Position numbers and translations under genes: made by a program
Source of the DNA: Streptomyces sp. CG 926
GTDB lineage: Bacteria; Actinomycetota; Actinomycetes; Streptomycetales; Streptomycetaceae
DNA: 64,000 bases
Direction of reading: 5' to 3'
Assembly (NCBI RefSeq): GCF_003148825.1
Contig: NZ_QGGZ01000003.1
Coordinates: forward strand, 558,001 to 622,000
Part shown: positions 53,650 to 63,338 of the stretch, piece after piece
Numbering within the stretch: position 1 is the stretch's first letter
Layout: each line of letters opens with the position of its first letter
Notes under the pieces: model-generated
Databases searched by the model: none
The model's input: the letters and a program-made list of their open reading frames with translations, nothing else
Told to the model about the DNA's origin: nothing

Positions 53650-55116
53650 TCAGCCCTTCAGGCGCGCCATCCAGGCCTCGACGTCGGTCGAGGTGCGGGG
53701 CAGACCCGCGGACAGGTTCCGGTTGCCGTCCTCGGTGACGAGGATGTCGTCCTCGATCCGGACGCCGATGCCGCGGTACTCCTCGGGCACGGTCAGGTCG
53801 TCGGCCTGGAAGTACAGGCCGGGCTCGACGGTGAGGCACATGCCCGGCTCCAGGGTGCCCTCGACATACGCCTCGGTGCGCGCGGCGGCGCAGTCGTGGA
53901 CGTCCATGCCGAGCATGTGGCCGGTGCCGTGCAGGGTCCAGCGGCGCTGCAGGCCCAGCTCCAGCACCCGCTCGACCGGGCCCTCCAGCAGGCCCCACTC
54001 GACGAGCTTCTCCGCCAGCACGTGCTGGGAGGCGTCGTGGAAGTCGCGGAACTTCGCACCCGGCTTCACCGCGGCGATGCCGGCTTCCTGGGACTCGTAG
54101 ACCGCGTCGTAGATCTTGCGCTGGATGTCGGTGTACGTGCCGTTGATCGGCAGGGTGCGCGTGACGTCGGCGGTGTAGAGGGAGTGGGTCTCCACGCCGG
54201 CGTCGAGCAGCAGCAGGTCACCGGAGCGGACGTCACCGTCGTTGCGGACCCAGTGCAGGGTGCACGCGTGCGGGCCGGCGGCGCAGATGGAGCCGTAGCC
54301 GATGTCGTTGCCCTCGACGCGGGCGCGCAGGAAGAAGGTGCCCTCGATGTAGCGCTCGGAGGTGGCCTCGGCCTTGTCCAGGACCTTCACGACGTCCTCG
54401 AAGCCGCGGACGGTGGAGTCGACGGCCTTCTGCAGCTCGCCGATCTCGAAGGTGTCCTTCACGGCGCGGGCCTCGGAGAGGTAGACGCGCAGTTCCTCGT
54501 CGCGCTCCTTGGTCACCTTGTCGGTGAGGGCGGACTCGATCACCGAGTCGTGGCCGCGCACCGCGCGGACGGGGCCCTCGGCCTCGGTGAGGGCCTCGGC
54601 GAGCTCGCGGACGTCCTTCGCGGGGATGCCCAGGAGCTGCTCGGCCTCGGTGAGGGAGTGGCGGCGCCCGACCCACAGCTCGCCCTGGCCGGACAGCCAG
54701 AACTCGCCGTTCTCGCGGTCGGAGCGCGGCAGCAGGTAGATGGTGGCGGTGTGCCCGGCCGGCCCGGTGGGCTCCAGGACCAGGACACCGTTCTCGGTCT
54801 GGTCGCCGGTGAGGTACGCGTACTCGGTCGAGGCCCGGAAGGGGTACTCGGTGTCGTTCGAGCGGGTCTTCAGGCGCCCCGCGGGGATGACGAGACGCTC
54901 ACCGGGGAAGCGTCGGGACAGCGCGTCGCGGCGGGCGAGGGTGTGGGCGGCCTGGGCGATGGGCTCCAGCCCGTGCAGCTCGGTGTCGGCCCAGCCGCTG
55001 CGCATGCTCTCCGCGAGTTCGTCGCTGACGCCCGGGTACAGACCGTTCTTGCGCTGCTTGTGCGTCTTCTTGGGCTGCTCTTCTTCCGGGGTCTCCGGGG
55101 TGAGCTCGTCAGCCAC
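53650..55116 (-). CDS. pepP: Xaa-Pro aminopeptidase (aminopeptidase P)
   Basis: A 488-residue metallopeptidase that removes N-terminal residues before proline. An N-terminal creatinase-like domain (about 1-240) precedes the M24 catalytic domain. Metal ligands: D in LLLDAGVETHS, D in YTADVTRT, H in GTGHMLGMDVHD, E in TVEPGLYF and E in RIEDDILVT. The charged N terminus (EEEQPKKTHKQRKNG) is unusual but common in Streptomyces homologues. GTG start with GAGGAGAAG before it. Confidence 0.95.
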   Translation of the reverse strand: MADELTPETPEEEQPKKTHKQRKNGLYPGVSDELAESMRSGWADTELHGLEPIAQAAHTLARRDALSRRFPGERLVIPAGRLKTRSNDTEYPFRASTEYAYLTGDQTENGVLVLEPTGPAGHTATIYLLPRSDRENGEFWLSGQGELWVGRRHSLTEAEQLLGIPAKDVRELAEALTEAEGPVRAVRGHDSVIESALTDKVTKERDEELRVYLSEARAVKDTFEIGELQKAVDSTVRGFEDVVKVLDKAEATSERYIEGTFFLRARVEGNDIGYGSICAAGPHACTLHWVRNDGDVRSGDLLLLDAGVETHSLYTADVTRTLPINGTYTDIQRKIYDAVYESQEAGIAAVKPGAKFRDFHDASQHVLAEKLVEWGLLEGPVERVLELGLQRRWTLHGTGHMLGMDVHDCAAARTEAYVEGTLEPGMCLTVEPGLYFQADDLTVPEEYRGIGVRIEDDILVTEDGNRNLSAGLPRTSTDVEAWMARLKG

Positions 55117-55245
55117 GTCTTCTCCTCAGCTACGACGGTACGGACCTGGGTGTGGACCGCATCCATCGTATGCGTGTGCGGAAGAGAGCTGTTCCGAATC
55201 GTGCCGTCCGTCACGATTCGGAACCTGCCGAACATGCGTCGGGTC

Positions 55246-56685
55246 CTATTCGAACCGGGCCGCGAGCAGCACGATGTCCTCGGGGGCGTCGGTCGGGTTC
55301 CCGCCGGGCAGCACGGTCCGCAGGATGTGCTCGCACAGGGCGGCCGGGTCCTCGCGGACGCTGCGGGGTGCGGTCGCGGCCGCGGCGTGCAGTCGGGCGT
55401 AGGCCCGGTCCATCGGGTCGCCCGTGTGGTGCAGCAGCCCGTCGGTGTAGAGAAGCACCGTTTCTCCGGGTGCGGGTTCGATCTCCACGCTCGGTGCCTC
55501 CCAGCAGGACAGCATGCCCAGCGGCGCGGAGAGCGAGGTCTCCACGTACTCGGTGCGGTGCTCGCCGATCAGCAGCGGCGGGGTGTGTCCGGCACCGGCC
55601 AGAATGATCTTGTTGCCCTGGCCGCCGGATTGCGGCCCCCCGGCGGGTTCGCAGTAGGCGAAGAGCGCGGTGGCGGAGCGGGCGGGCTCGGTGAGGCGCA
55701 GCAGCAGTTCCAGGTCGGACAGGACCGCTACCGGGTCCTCGCCCTCCATGACGGCGTAGGCGCGCAGCGATGCGCGCAGCCGCCCCATCGCGGCGACGGC
55801 GCTGGGCCCGGCGCCGGTGACGGAGCCGACGGCCAGGCCCAGGGCGCCCTCGGGCAGCGGCAGGGCGTCGTACCAGTCACCCCCGCCGAGCGGCCCGGTG
55901 TGGTGGCGGGCCGCGAGCTGTACCCCCGGGATCCGGGGGAGCCGGCTCGGCAGCAGTTCCTCGGAGACGGTGGCCAGGTGCGAGCGGGAGCGCTCCACCT
56001 CCAGCATCCGAGCCAGGTGCTCGGCGGCGTGCCGTACGTACAGCCCGACGAGGTCGCGCTGGCGGTCGTTCGGCTCGGCCTGCTCGTCGTAGAGCCAGAC
56101 GGCCGCGCCGAGTCGGCCGGTGGCCTCGGCGGTGAGGGGGAGCGAGTAGCTCGCGGCGAAGCCGAGACGGGCGGCGACCTCGCGGTGGCGGGGGTCCACG
56201 GGGGCGGCGAAACCCCCGGTTCCGGGGGGTGCGCCCGGCTCGGGGAGGAACTCGGAGCCGCCCTGGGCGTCGGGCAGGCCGTCGAGGATCCGCCCGTAGG
56301 AGGTGGCGCTGCGCGGCACGGTCTCGATGTGGCCGAGCTCCGCGTGGCCGAGTCCGAGGCCGATCGTGCTGGTCGGGCCGAGGCCGTCGGAGGGCTCCAG
56401 GACGATCAGGCCGCGGCGGGCGCCGACGAGCGTGGCGCCGGCGCGCAGGAACTCGCGCAGCGAGGTGTCGAGGTCACTGGCGCGGGCGAGGCGTTCGGTG
56501 AGTTCGTGGAGGGTGGTGAGGTCCGAGACCATGCCCGCCAGCCGGTCCTGGATGACACTGCCCGGGCCGCCGGGCGCAGCGGCCGGTGCGGGGGTGGTCC
56601 GGGCAGGCGTGGGCGCCGCAGTGTGCGGCGACGCCGGTACTGCTGGATCGATTCCAGCCACTTTCGGCAGATGCGGGGCGCTCAT
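55246..56685 (-). CDS. GAF-SpoIIE (PP2C-type) regulatory phosphatase, degenerate site
   Basis: A 479-residue protein: Pro/Ala-rich start, GAF domain about 60-240, then a SpoIIE/PP2C domain (about 270-478). GGGDWYDALPLPEG matches the first metal motif, and LLYTDGLLHH and EDIVLLAARF the later ones. The usual GDVxGHG motif reads GSVTGAG, so an otherwise conserved Asp and His are replaced. Activity may therefore be reduced or lost. Members of this family dephosphorylate anti-anti-sigma proteins. The ATG at 56685 has AAAGGCGG upstream; the longer frame above is not convincing. Confidence 0.85.
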   Translation of the reverse strand: MSAPHLPKVAGIDPAVPASPHTAAPTPARTTPAPAAAPGGPGSVIQDRLAGMVSDLTTLHELTERLARASDLDTSLREFLRAGATLVGARRGLIVLEPSDGLGPTSTIGLGLGHAELGHIETVPRSATSYGRILDGLPDAQGGSEFLPEPGAPPGTGGFAAPVDPRHREVAARLGFAASYSLPLTAEATGRLGAAVWLYDEQAEPNDRQRDLVGLYVRHAAEHLARMLEVERSRSHLATVSEELLPSRLPRIPGVQLAARHHTGPLGGGDWYDALPLPEGALGLAVGSVTGAGPSAVAAMGRLRASLRAYAVMEGEDPVAVLSDLELLLRLTEPARSATALFAYCEPAGGPQSGGQGNKIILAGAGHTPPLLIGEHRTEYVETSLSAPLGMLSCWEAPSVEIEPAPGETVLLYTDGLLHHTGDPMDRAYARLHAAAATAPRSVREDPAALCEHILRTVLPGGNPTDAPEDIVLLAARFE

Positions 56686-57199
56686 GGCGTCCGCCTTTCC
56701 ACCTGGTGCGATTCGCCAAATAGCATCGCAAACCCCCAGATCGTGCTGCGCCGCCATCAAGGAATCCACATCTACACGCACACATGGATGCATGTCCAGC
56801 ATTGCCCAGGTGGGAATCCTGGTGTCCGTGGGGCCGCAACTCACTGTCGGGCCAAGGCTAGAACTTGGCCGGAAAAAGCGGCAAGCAGTCGGTTTTTGCG
56901 ATCGACTGAGCGGGCTCCGCTGGGGCCTCGGGTACGTACTCGGTGATGCACGCGGCCAGTTGGCGCTCCGGGAACCACCCGACGCGGTCCGTCGTCCTTA
57001 GCGGCGGCCGCCGGTCCCGGTGGCCGGCGCGGGTCGCGCTCCACCCCCGCGGGACGTTTGATGGACCTGTAAGAAAACTGCACAGAACCGCGTGAACCTG
57101 CTTCTGGCGGACAGTGACGCGAAACCTGTACGTGTGGTGAGACACCGGTTGCACGGTGTGATGTGGCCCTCGGCGTTCAACGGAAAGGAACGAGCGCAC
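56686..57199. other. Divergent intergenic region, no gene seen
   Basis: A 514-bp gap between the SpoIIE-like gene and the prim-pol-like gene, with lower GC than its surroundings. No frame with convincing codon bias. It has a dyad CACCG-N6-CGGTG around 57144-57159, close to the prim-pol start, and no DnaA box or parS. Confidence 0.5.
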
Positions 57200-57973
57200 A
57201 TGCGCGAGATCCTCGGAAGGCGTCTCCAGCGGCTCCGCGATCGCTTTCAATTCCTGCGCACCGACCCGGTACAGAGCGACGGCCCGTCCACTCTCCTCGA
57301 CGCTGCGCTCGTCTGCGCCGGCACCTGGCAATGGCCCGTCCTGCCAGGCGTCGGCCGGTCCGGCACCGACGGCAAGCGATGCGCCTGCCCCGACCCCGAC
57401 TGCGCCGTCCCCGGCGCGCACCCCTTCGACCCGGGACTGCTCGCCGCCACCACCGACCCCCGGATGGTGACCTGGTGGTGGACCAACCGGCCCACCGCCC
57501 CCGTCCTGATGGCCACCGGCGGGGCCGCCCCGTGCGCGGTGAGCCTGCCGGCCGGCGCGGCCGCGCGCGCCCTCGTACGACTGGACGCGCAGGGCTTGCG
57601 GCTCGGTCCGGTCGTTGCCACGCCCACCCGCTGGGCGTTGCTGGTGGAGCCCTACTCCCTGGAACGGCTCGGCGAACTCCTGTACGCGAAGGATCACGTG
57701 CCCTCCTCCCTGCGCTTCCACGGTGAGGGCGGTTACCTGTTGCTGCCGCCGTCCGCCGCGTCCAGCGGTGGTGAGGTGCGCTGGGAACGGGAGCCGGGTG
57801 CGGAGCCGACGGCCCAGCGGCCTCGGTCGCGTTCGGCGCGGGCACAGGCGCATGCGCAGGCGGCACAGGCGCCGGCGGGAGAGCTCTGGCTGCCCGAGAT
57901 CGAGGCGGTCGTGGACGCGCTGGTCGAGGCCAGCAGCGGCGCTCCCGGCGGCGGCAGCAGGCTCGCGTACTGA
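57200..57973 (+). CDS. Prim-pol-like (bifunctional primase/polymerase N-terminal) protein
   Basis: A 257-residue protein resembling the N-terminal prim-pol domain of archaeal/phage primases: WPVLPGVGRSGTDGKR, a zinc-like CACPDPDCAVPGAHP, and MVTWWWTNRPTAPVLMATG. In active members the next segment carries hydrophobic-Asp-hydrophobic-Asp (DVD/DID) catalytic residues; here it reads GGAAPCAVSLPAG, without them. No helicase domain follows. The protein is therefore probably non-catalytic or repurposed. GGAA lies ten bases before ATG 57200. C-terminal part is Ala/Arg-rich. Confidence 0.75.
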   Translation: MREILGRRLQRLRDRFQFLRTDPVQSDGPSTLLDAALVCAGTWQWPVLPGVGRSGTDGKRCACPDPDCAVPGAHPFDPGLLAATTDPRMVTWWWTNRPTAPVLMATGGAAPCAVSLPAGAAARALVRLDAQGLRLGPVVATPTRWALLVEPYSLERLGELLYAKDHVPSSLRFHGEGGYLLLPPSAASSGGEVRWEREPGAEPTAQRPRSRSARAQAHAQAAQAPAGELWLPEIEAVVDALVEASSGAPGGGSRLAY

Positions 57974-58082
57974 CCTGCCGGGCCTGTGAGGATCACTCGT
58001 ACGGGTGCCGGCGGGGCGAGTTTCCAAGGGAATTGGGCGCGGGTATCTCCGTGCCCCATTCCCTCCTCGCTATGTTCGGCGA

Positions 58083-58655
58083 ATGAATCTCCGCCTGATC
58101 GGTATCGGCGCCGGTGTGTTGATCATCTTGTCGCTCCCGCTCGCCGGTGCGATCGCCGGGCCGGACTTTGCCGGTCGGGACGACGGAAAAGGTGGCGGCC
58201 TGTTCTCGGCGCTCGGCCTCTCTGACTCCTCCCGCACATCCCCGGCCGCGCCCGTGCGTTCGGCGTCGACGGCCGACCCGCAGCAGCCCGGGCCGGCCGA
58301 GCAGCCCCGTACGGATTCCCGCTGCGGCCCCGAGCTGTCCTCGCCGCACGGGGTGGAGGCGCAAACCTGTGTGTTGGTCGGTGAAGCTCAGACGTGGGGC
58401 CGGAGTTACTACCGGAACACAAGTGGTCGCGCCCTGGACGCGGTGCTGACCGTGATGGGTCCGGCCGGGCGCACGGTACAGATCCGGTGCGCGGTGGGCG
58501 CGGGTGACGAACCGGGTTTGTGCGAGACGCCGAAGGAGGCTTCGGTCGGCGGCCCGGAGGGTTACTCGGCCGTAGCGGAATTTGCAGTTCCGGATGATGA
58601 AGGGGAACTGCTCTTGAGGTCCGGGAGCAACTCACCGGCACCGGGTGACCGTTGA
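58083..58655 (+). CDS. Hypothetical exported or membrane-anchored protein
   Basis: A 190-residue protein with an N-terminal hydrophobic segment (LRLIGIGAGVLIILSLPLAG) that acts as a signal or anchor, a low-complexity Ser/Pro/Ala linker (about 45-80), and an extracytoplasmic domain of about 100 residues with four cysteines (RCGP, QTCVLVG, IRCAVG, LCETP), probably forming two disulfides. No family recognised. The ATG at 58083 was preferred to upstream starts because the signal follows at once; no strong ribosome site is seen. Confidence 0.7.
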   Translation: MNLRLIGIGAGVLIILSLPLAGAIAGPDFAGRDDGKGGGLFSALGLSDSSRTSPAAPVRSASTADPQQPGPAEQPRTDSRCGPELSSPHGVEAQTCVLVGEAQTWGRSYYRNTSGRALDAVLTVMGPAGRTVQIRCAVGAGDEPGLCETPKEASVGGPEGYSAVAEFAVPDDEGELLLRSGSNSPAPGDR

Positions 58656-58675
58656 TCGGACCCCGAAAATCAAGG

Positions 58676-58715
58676 GCCCGGTCGCTGGCGACGGGGGATG
58701 CACCAGCGACCGGGC
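58676..58715. terminator. Terminator between convergent genes
   Basis: A perfect 13-bp stem GCCCGGTCGCTGG (58676-58688) with its complement (58703-58715), 20 bases after the exported-protein stop and about 120 from the DUF5926 stop. Confidence 0.8.
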
Positions 58716-58836
58716 TACAAGAACGGTAACAAGAGATCGCCTGTACGCAAATTCGATCTCCGATATTCAGACACCGATTTGCAGACGATTAGCGGGAGTT
58801 GTGACTCCGGTCACCGGCTCCGCGCGCGGCGCTCGG

Positions 58837-59811
58837 TCAGCTGAGCGTCACCTGGCGGTTGGTGAGTCCGCCCCGTGCCCGGCGCTCCTCCGTGGTCAGC
58901 GGGGCGTCCGTGGCCAGAGCCCCGGCCAGCCGCTCCGCGAACTCCGCCGCGGGCTTCTCGACGTCGTCGGCCGTGACCCCGGTGGGCAGGTCCCAGACCG
59001 GGACCATCAGGCCGTGGGCGCGGAAGGAGCCGACGAGCTTCGTGCCCTCGCCGAGCGAGGACGTGCCGGCCGCGTGCAGCCGCGCGAGGGCGTCGAGCAG
59101 CTTCTCCTCGGGGTGCGGCATGACCCAGCGCAGGTGGTTCTTGTCCGGCGTCTCGCACCAGTACGCGGCGTCCACGCCGGTCAGCTTGACGGTGGGAATG
59201 GCGGCCGCGTTGGCGCGCTCCAGCGAGGCGGCGATCTCCGGCGAGGCGTTCTGGGCGTTCTCGGATTCCGGAATCCAGAATTCGAAGCCGGTGTGCACAA
59301 CCGGCTCGAAACCGCCGTCGGCGTCCAGGAGATCCTGAAGTCGGGGGCCCTCGGCGGGAACCCGGCGAGCGGCAACCGGCGTACCGGGGTCCGCCACGAG
59401 GGCGCGCTCCAGGGTGTCGGCCATGTCGCGGCCGAGGTCCCCGGAGGACGAGTCGTTCTGCAGGCCGAGGAGGACGGACCCGTCCTCGCGGCGCAGCGCG
59501 GGCCACGCCATGGGCAGTACGGTCACCAGGGTGACGGAGGGGACGCCCTCGGGCAGACCACCCTTGAGGGACAGCGGGACGGTGGCGGCGGGCACCAGCT
59601 CGCGCAGCGCGACCCAGTCGCACTCGCCCGGCAGTCCTTCGAAGGGGCGCCGCACGTGCTCGGTGACGGCGTGCGCGGCGGCTGCGCCGTGGCAGGCCTT
59701 GTAGCGGCGGCCGGATCCGCAGGGGCAGGGCTCGCGGGCGCCCACGACGGGGATCTCACCGTTGTTGAGCTGCGGCTTTGCAGTCTTGGCTGCGGGGCGC
59801 TTCTTGGCCAT
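58837..59811 (-). CDS. DUF5926-type protein with N-terminal SEC-C motif
   Basis: A 324-residue soluble protein. The Lys/Ala-rich N terminus ([14 protein letters not shown]) leads to a SEC-C zinc motif ([14 protein letters not shown], about 29-42), and the rest is an actinobacterial domain of unknown function (DUF5926). SEC-C motifs bind zinc and often mediate contact with ribosomes or SecB-like partners. The ATG at 59811 matches the usual start. Function unknown. Confidence 0.85.
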   Translation of the reverse strand: MAKKRPAAKTAKPQLNNGEIPVVGAREPCPCGSGRRYKACHGAAAAHAVTEHVRRPFEGLPGECDWVALRELVPAATVPLSLKGGLPEGVPSVTLVTVLPMAWPALRREDGSVLLGLQNDSSSGDLGRDMADTLERALVADPGTPVAARRVPAEGPRLQDLLDADGGFEPVVHTGFEFWIPESENAQNASPEIAASLERANAAAIPTVKLTGVDAAYWCETPDKNHLRWVMPHPEEKLLDALARLHAAGTSSLGEGTKLVGSFRAHGLMVPVWDLPTGVTADDVEKPAAEFAERLAGALATDAPLTTEERRARGGLTNRQVTLS

Positions 59812-59950
59812 CGTGCGTGTCTCCCGGTTGCGGCGGTACGGCGTCGTGTCTGGGCGCGAGCCTAGCCGTTCGTACCGCCGGAACCGGGTGGGTGCGGCCG
59901 GGAGCACGGTCGGCGTGCGCTCCCGGACGGCCGCCTGTGCGGATGACCGG

Positions 59951-60045
59951 TACTGCTGTGCTGCTGTCGTGCTGTCGTGCGCTGTCTTGCTCTCGTGTCG
60001 GTCGTGCGGTCGTGCGCCCGCTCGTGTTCGTCGTGCGGTCGGGAT
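59951..60045. repeat. Degenerate GTCGTGC-type repeats
   Basis: Imperfect tandem copies of CTGTCGTG/GTCGTGCG units fill about 95 bp upstream of the DUF5926 start and beyond the stop of the next minus-strand gene. This is simple-sequence DNA with no ORF of interest. Confidence 0.55.
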
Positions 60046-60051
60046 CCCGGT

Positions 60052-60567
60052 TCAGGGATCGAGGTCGTCGAATGCCGTACAGAAGTCGATCGCCGGGGGC
60101 GCAACGCGCGTAGCGAAATCCTCGTGCCGGGGCCCACAGGCAACGATCACCCACACGGTGACCTCACCCGCCGCTCCGTCCCGGACACCCCAGTCCTGGG
60201 CCAGGGCGCTGATGATGTTCAGCCCCCGACCGCCCCGTGCGGTGACCGAGGGCGTGGCAGGAACCGGGCGGGTGGGCCCGCCTCCGTCCGTGACCTCGAC
60301 CGTCAGTCGACCCGCTCCGTCGACGCGCCATGCGGCGCGCATCTCCCCGTCTCCGACTTCCCGAGAGCCGAGCGGCCTGCCGTGTCGGCAGGCGTTGCTG
60401 AGCAGTTCGGAAAGGATCAGTACGGCATCGTCCACGACCGATTCGGGCACTCCGCCGATACGCAGTTCCTCGCGCATCCGGTGTCTTGCCTCGCCCACGC
60501 CCGCAGGACCATGGCGTACGTCCATGCACGACGACGTGGGCACTTCTTGTGCCACCATCAACGCCAC
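60052..60567 (-). CDS. SpoIIAB/RsbW-like ATP-binding protein (second)
   Basis: A 171-residue GHKL ATPase. N box SELLSNACRHGRP; G boxes DGGGPTRP and GGRGLNII. The GTG at 60567 was chosen because AAGGAGG lies eight bases upstream; internal ATG 60558 or upstream ATG 60594 are alternatives. The C terminus (PRHEDFATRVAPPAIDFCTAF) is an extra tail with one cysteine. Likely an anti-sigma kinase or a partner in a regulatory network; no sigma gene adjacent. Confidence 0.85.
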   Translation of the reverse strand: MALMVAQEVPTSSCMDVRHGPAGVGEARHRMREELRIGGVPESVVDDAVLILSELLSNACRHGRPLGSREVGDGEMRAAWRVDGAGRLTVEVTDGGGPTRPVPATPSVTARGGRGLNIISALAQDWGVRDGAAGEVTVWVIVACGPRHEDFATRVAPPAIDFCTAFDDLDP

Positions 60568-60748
60568 CCCCGGAACCTCCTTAGCCCCACGCATGGTCTG
60601 GATGCCCCAATGGCCTGGACCGGAAACCGTCGAAGCAGCCCGAAGCGGGTCCCTCTGACGCATTCATGTCGACCGAATGCGGAGCGGATGCGCCGGGGCA
60701 CACCCTGTGACGAAAGGGGTGGGAGTGGCGAGTGGGCAAAAGGGTGTT

Positions 60749-61549
60749 TCAGCGCCCGAGTTGGGACAGAACCTGGCGCGGTCTGTTCGTGATGATTGCT
60801 TCCACGCCCAGATCAGCGCAGAGCTGAACGTCTTCGGGTTCGTTCACTGTCCATACGTGTACGGAGTGGCCCGCGCCCTGGAGCTTGTGGATGAAGGCGG
60901 GGTGATTGCGCACGATCCGCATCCCGGGTCCCGCGATCGTCACGCCGGCCGGCAGCCGCCCGTCCCGCATCCGGGGCGAGATGAACTGCATCAGGTACAC
61001 GGTGGGGATCGTCGGCGCGGCCGCTCGGATCCGGTGCAGGGAGCGCGCGGAGAAGCTCATGACCCGCACCGGGTGCGGACCCTCGGCCGGTGGGGCGTCC
61101 AGGCCGAAGCGCTTGAGAAGGACGAGGAGGCGCTCCTCCACCTGTCCGGCCCAGCGGGTCGGATGCTTCGTCTCGATGGCGAGCTGCACCGGTCGTCCGG
61201 CGTCGGAGACCAGCTCCAGCAGGCGCTCCAGGGTGAGGACTGAGGTGCGCTCGGGGTCCGCGTCCCAGTCGGGGGACTCCTCGCGGTCCTTCCAGGAGCC
61301 GAAGTCGAGGGCCGCGAGATCGGCCAGCTCCAGGGCGGAGACGGCGCCGCGGCCGTTCGAGGTGCGGTTCACCCGGCGGTCGTGGACCAGGACCAGATGG
61401 CCGTCCGCGGTCAGCCGGACATCGCATTCGAGGCCGTCGGCGCCGTCCTCGATGGCCTTGCGGTAGGCGGCCAGGGTGTGCTCGGGGGCATCCTCGGAGG
61501 CGCCGCGGTGGGCGACGACCTGGATGGTGCGCGGCATTGCGTGGGTCAC
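60749..61549 (-). CDS. Glycerophosphodiester phosphodiesterase
   Basis: A 266-residue GDPD TIM-barrel enzyme that splits glycerophosphodiesters into glycerol-3-phosphate and an alcohol. Catalytic core HRGASEDAPEHT, ECDVRLTADGHLVLVHD and the later ETKHP are conserved. No signal peptide is seen, so it is likely cytoplasmic. Start GTG 61549 or ATG 61537; neither has a strong ribosome site. Confidence 0.93.
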   Translation of the reverse strand: MTHAMPRTIQVVAHRGASEDAPEHTLAAYRKAIEDGADGLECDVRLTADGHLVLVHDRRVNRTSNGRGAVSALELADLAALDFGSWKDREESPDWDADPERTSVLTLERLLELVSDAGRPVQLAIETKHPTRWAGQVEERLLVLLKRFGLDAPPAEGPHPVRVMSFSARSLHRIRAAAPTIPTVYLMQFISPRMRDGRLPAGVTIAGPGMRIVRNHPAFIHKLQGAGHSVHVWTVNEPEDVQLCADLGVEAIITNRPRQVLSQLGR

Positions 61550-61775
61550 CGGGTCATGGTGCCACCGCGAGGCCCCCGGGCGTCGGGGTCGAGCCCGAGA
61601 GAGCATCCGAAATGTCGGATATAAAGAACGGGGAGAGATGCACAGGTCCGGCTTACAGTGCTCTGACGGGTCATGGGAAAGGCTTTGCCCAGGAACTTGT
61701 GCGGCACGTCGAACGTTCAGTCGGACCGATATCGCCAGAGAATTCTGAAGCCGTGTGTGACGAGGAGAGAACGCT

Positions 61776-63236
61776 GTGAGCAACGAGAACGAGGGCACCG
61801 CGGCCCCGACACCCCCCGCGGCCCCGTCCGTACCCCCTGCTCCGGCCTCCGAGACGCAGGAAGCGACCCCCGCGCCCGCCGCCGGTGAGCCGGTGACCCA
61901 GCAGCTGCCGCCGAGCCCGGCGCCCGGCACCGAGCCCACCCAGCAGATCCCGCCCGCACAGGCGCCCCCGGCCTACGGTCAGGCGCCCGCCCCGGCCGCG
62001 CACGGGGCCGAGGGCTGGCCGCCTCCGCCGCCCACGGTGCCGGCGTACGGGGCGGGCGGCCACGGCGGCGGCGCCTGGGGCGCTCCCCTGACCACCGACG
62101 GCCACCCCGCGCCCAAGCCGAAGGGCAAGGGCGGTCTGGTCGCGGGCGTGCTCGTGGCGGCCCTCCTCGCGGGCGGCATCGGCGGTGGCGTCGGATATTG
62201 GGCGGCGCAGCGCAGCGACGACGGCACCGGTTCCACCACGATCAGCGCCGCGAACACCCCCAAGGACCTCAAGCGTGAGGCCGGCTCCATCGCGGGGCTG
62301 GCCGCCGGAGCCCTGCCCAGCGTGGTCACCATCGAGGCCTCGGCCGGCGACGGCGAGGGCGGCACCGGCACCGGCTTCGTCTACGACCAGCAGGGCCACA
62401 TCCTCACCAACAACCACGTCGTGGCCTCCGCAGCGAACGGCGGCAAGCTGTTCGCGACGTTCTCCGACGGCAAGCGGTACGACGCCGAGGTCGTGGGCCG
62501 CGCCCAGGGCTACGACGTCGCCGTCCTCAAGCTGAAGACCCCGCCGGCCGGCCTCAAGCCGCTGCCGCTGGGCGACTCCGAGAAGGTCGCGGTCGGCGAC
62601 TCGACCATCGCGATCGGCGCCCCCTTCGGCCTGTCGAACACCGTCACCACCGGCATCGTGAGCGCCAAGAACCGCCCGGTCGCCTCCGGAGACGGCTCCG
62701 GCAGCAAGAACTCGTACATGAGCGCCCTCCAGACGGACGCCTCGATCAACCCGGGCAACTCGGGCGGCCCGCTGCTCGACGGACGCGGCGCGGTCATCGG
62801 CATCAACTCCGCGATCCAGTCGGCGGGCAACGGCGGCTTCGGCGGCGGCCAGGCCGGATCCATCGGTCTCGGCTTCGCCATCCCGATCAACCAGGCGAAG
62901 AACGTCGCCGAATCGCTCATCAAGACGGGCAAGCCGGTCTACCCGGTGATCTCCGTCTCGGTCGACCTCCAGGCCAAGTCCGAGGGCGCCAAGATCTCCG
63001 AGCAGGGCGCGGCCGCCAACGAACTGGTCGACCCGAACGGCCCGGCCGGCAAGGCGGGCCTCAAGCCCGGCGACATCATCACCGAGTTCGGCGGCAAGCC
63101 GGTCGACAGCGGCCCGACCCTGATCAGCATGATCTGGACGTACAAGCCCGGCGACACCGTGAAGCTGACCTACCTGCGCGGCGGCAAGCCGACCACGGTC
63201 GACATCACGCTCGGCTCGCGGGTCGGCGACAAGTAG
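61776..63236 (+). CDS. HtrA/DegP-type membrane serine protease
   Basis: A 486-residue S1C protease. A cytoplasmic Pro/Ala-rich N terminus of about 115 residues precedes a single membrane helix (about 120-145), placing the protease outside. Catalytic triad: H214 in NNHVV, D247 in YDVAVLKL, S329 in GNSGGP. A PDZ domain covers about 385-480 (GPAGKAGLKPGDIITEFGG). Typical of actinobacterial HtrA proteins that degrade misfolded secreted proteins. GTG start with GAGGAG upstream. A strong terminator follows. Confidence 0.93.
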   Translation: MSNENEGTAAPTPPAAPSVPPAPASETQEATPAPAAGEPVTQQLPPSPAPGTEPTQQIPPAQAPPAYGQAPAPAAHGAEGWPPPPPTVPAYGAGGHGGGAWGAPLTTDGHPAPKPKGKGGLVAGVLVAALLAGGIGGGVGYWAAQRSDDGTGSTTISAANTPKDLKREAGSIAGLAAGALPSVVTIEASAGDGEGGTGTGFVYDQQGHILTNNHVVASAANGGKLFATFSDGKRYDAEVVGRAQGYDVAVLKLKTPPAGLKPLPLGDSEKVAVGDSTIAIGAPFGLSNTVTTGIVSAKNRPVASGDGSGSKNSYMSALQTDASINPGNSGGPLLDGRGAVIGINSAIQSAGNGGFGGGQAGSIGLGFAIPINQAKNVAESLIKTGKPVYPVISVSVDLQAKSEGAKISEQGAAANELVDPNGPAGKAGLKPGDIITEFGGKPVDSGPTLISMIWTYKPGDTVKLTYLRGGKPTTVDITLGSRVGDK

Positions 63237-63276
63237 CAGCACCCGAGCACCACCGGTCGCGGCGGCGACCCGATGA

Positions 63277-63316
63277 GGAGGGGGCCGTAGGCGGAATTTC
63301 GCCTACGGCCCCCTCC
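63277..63316 (+). terminator. Strong terminator after htrA-type gene
   Basis: A perfect 17-bp stem (63277-63293 with 63300-63316; GGAGGGGGCCGTAGGCG) and a six-base loop GAATTT. Confidence 0.85.
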
Positions 63317-63338
63317 AACGTCCGCTTATGCTTCGCTG

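Noticed and set aside
53632..56946. 1104-codon plus-strand open frame
   Set aside because: Antisense shadow spanning both pepP and the SpoIIE-like gene, whose motifs on the minus strand are unmistakable.
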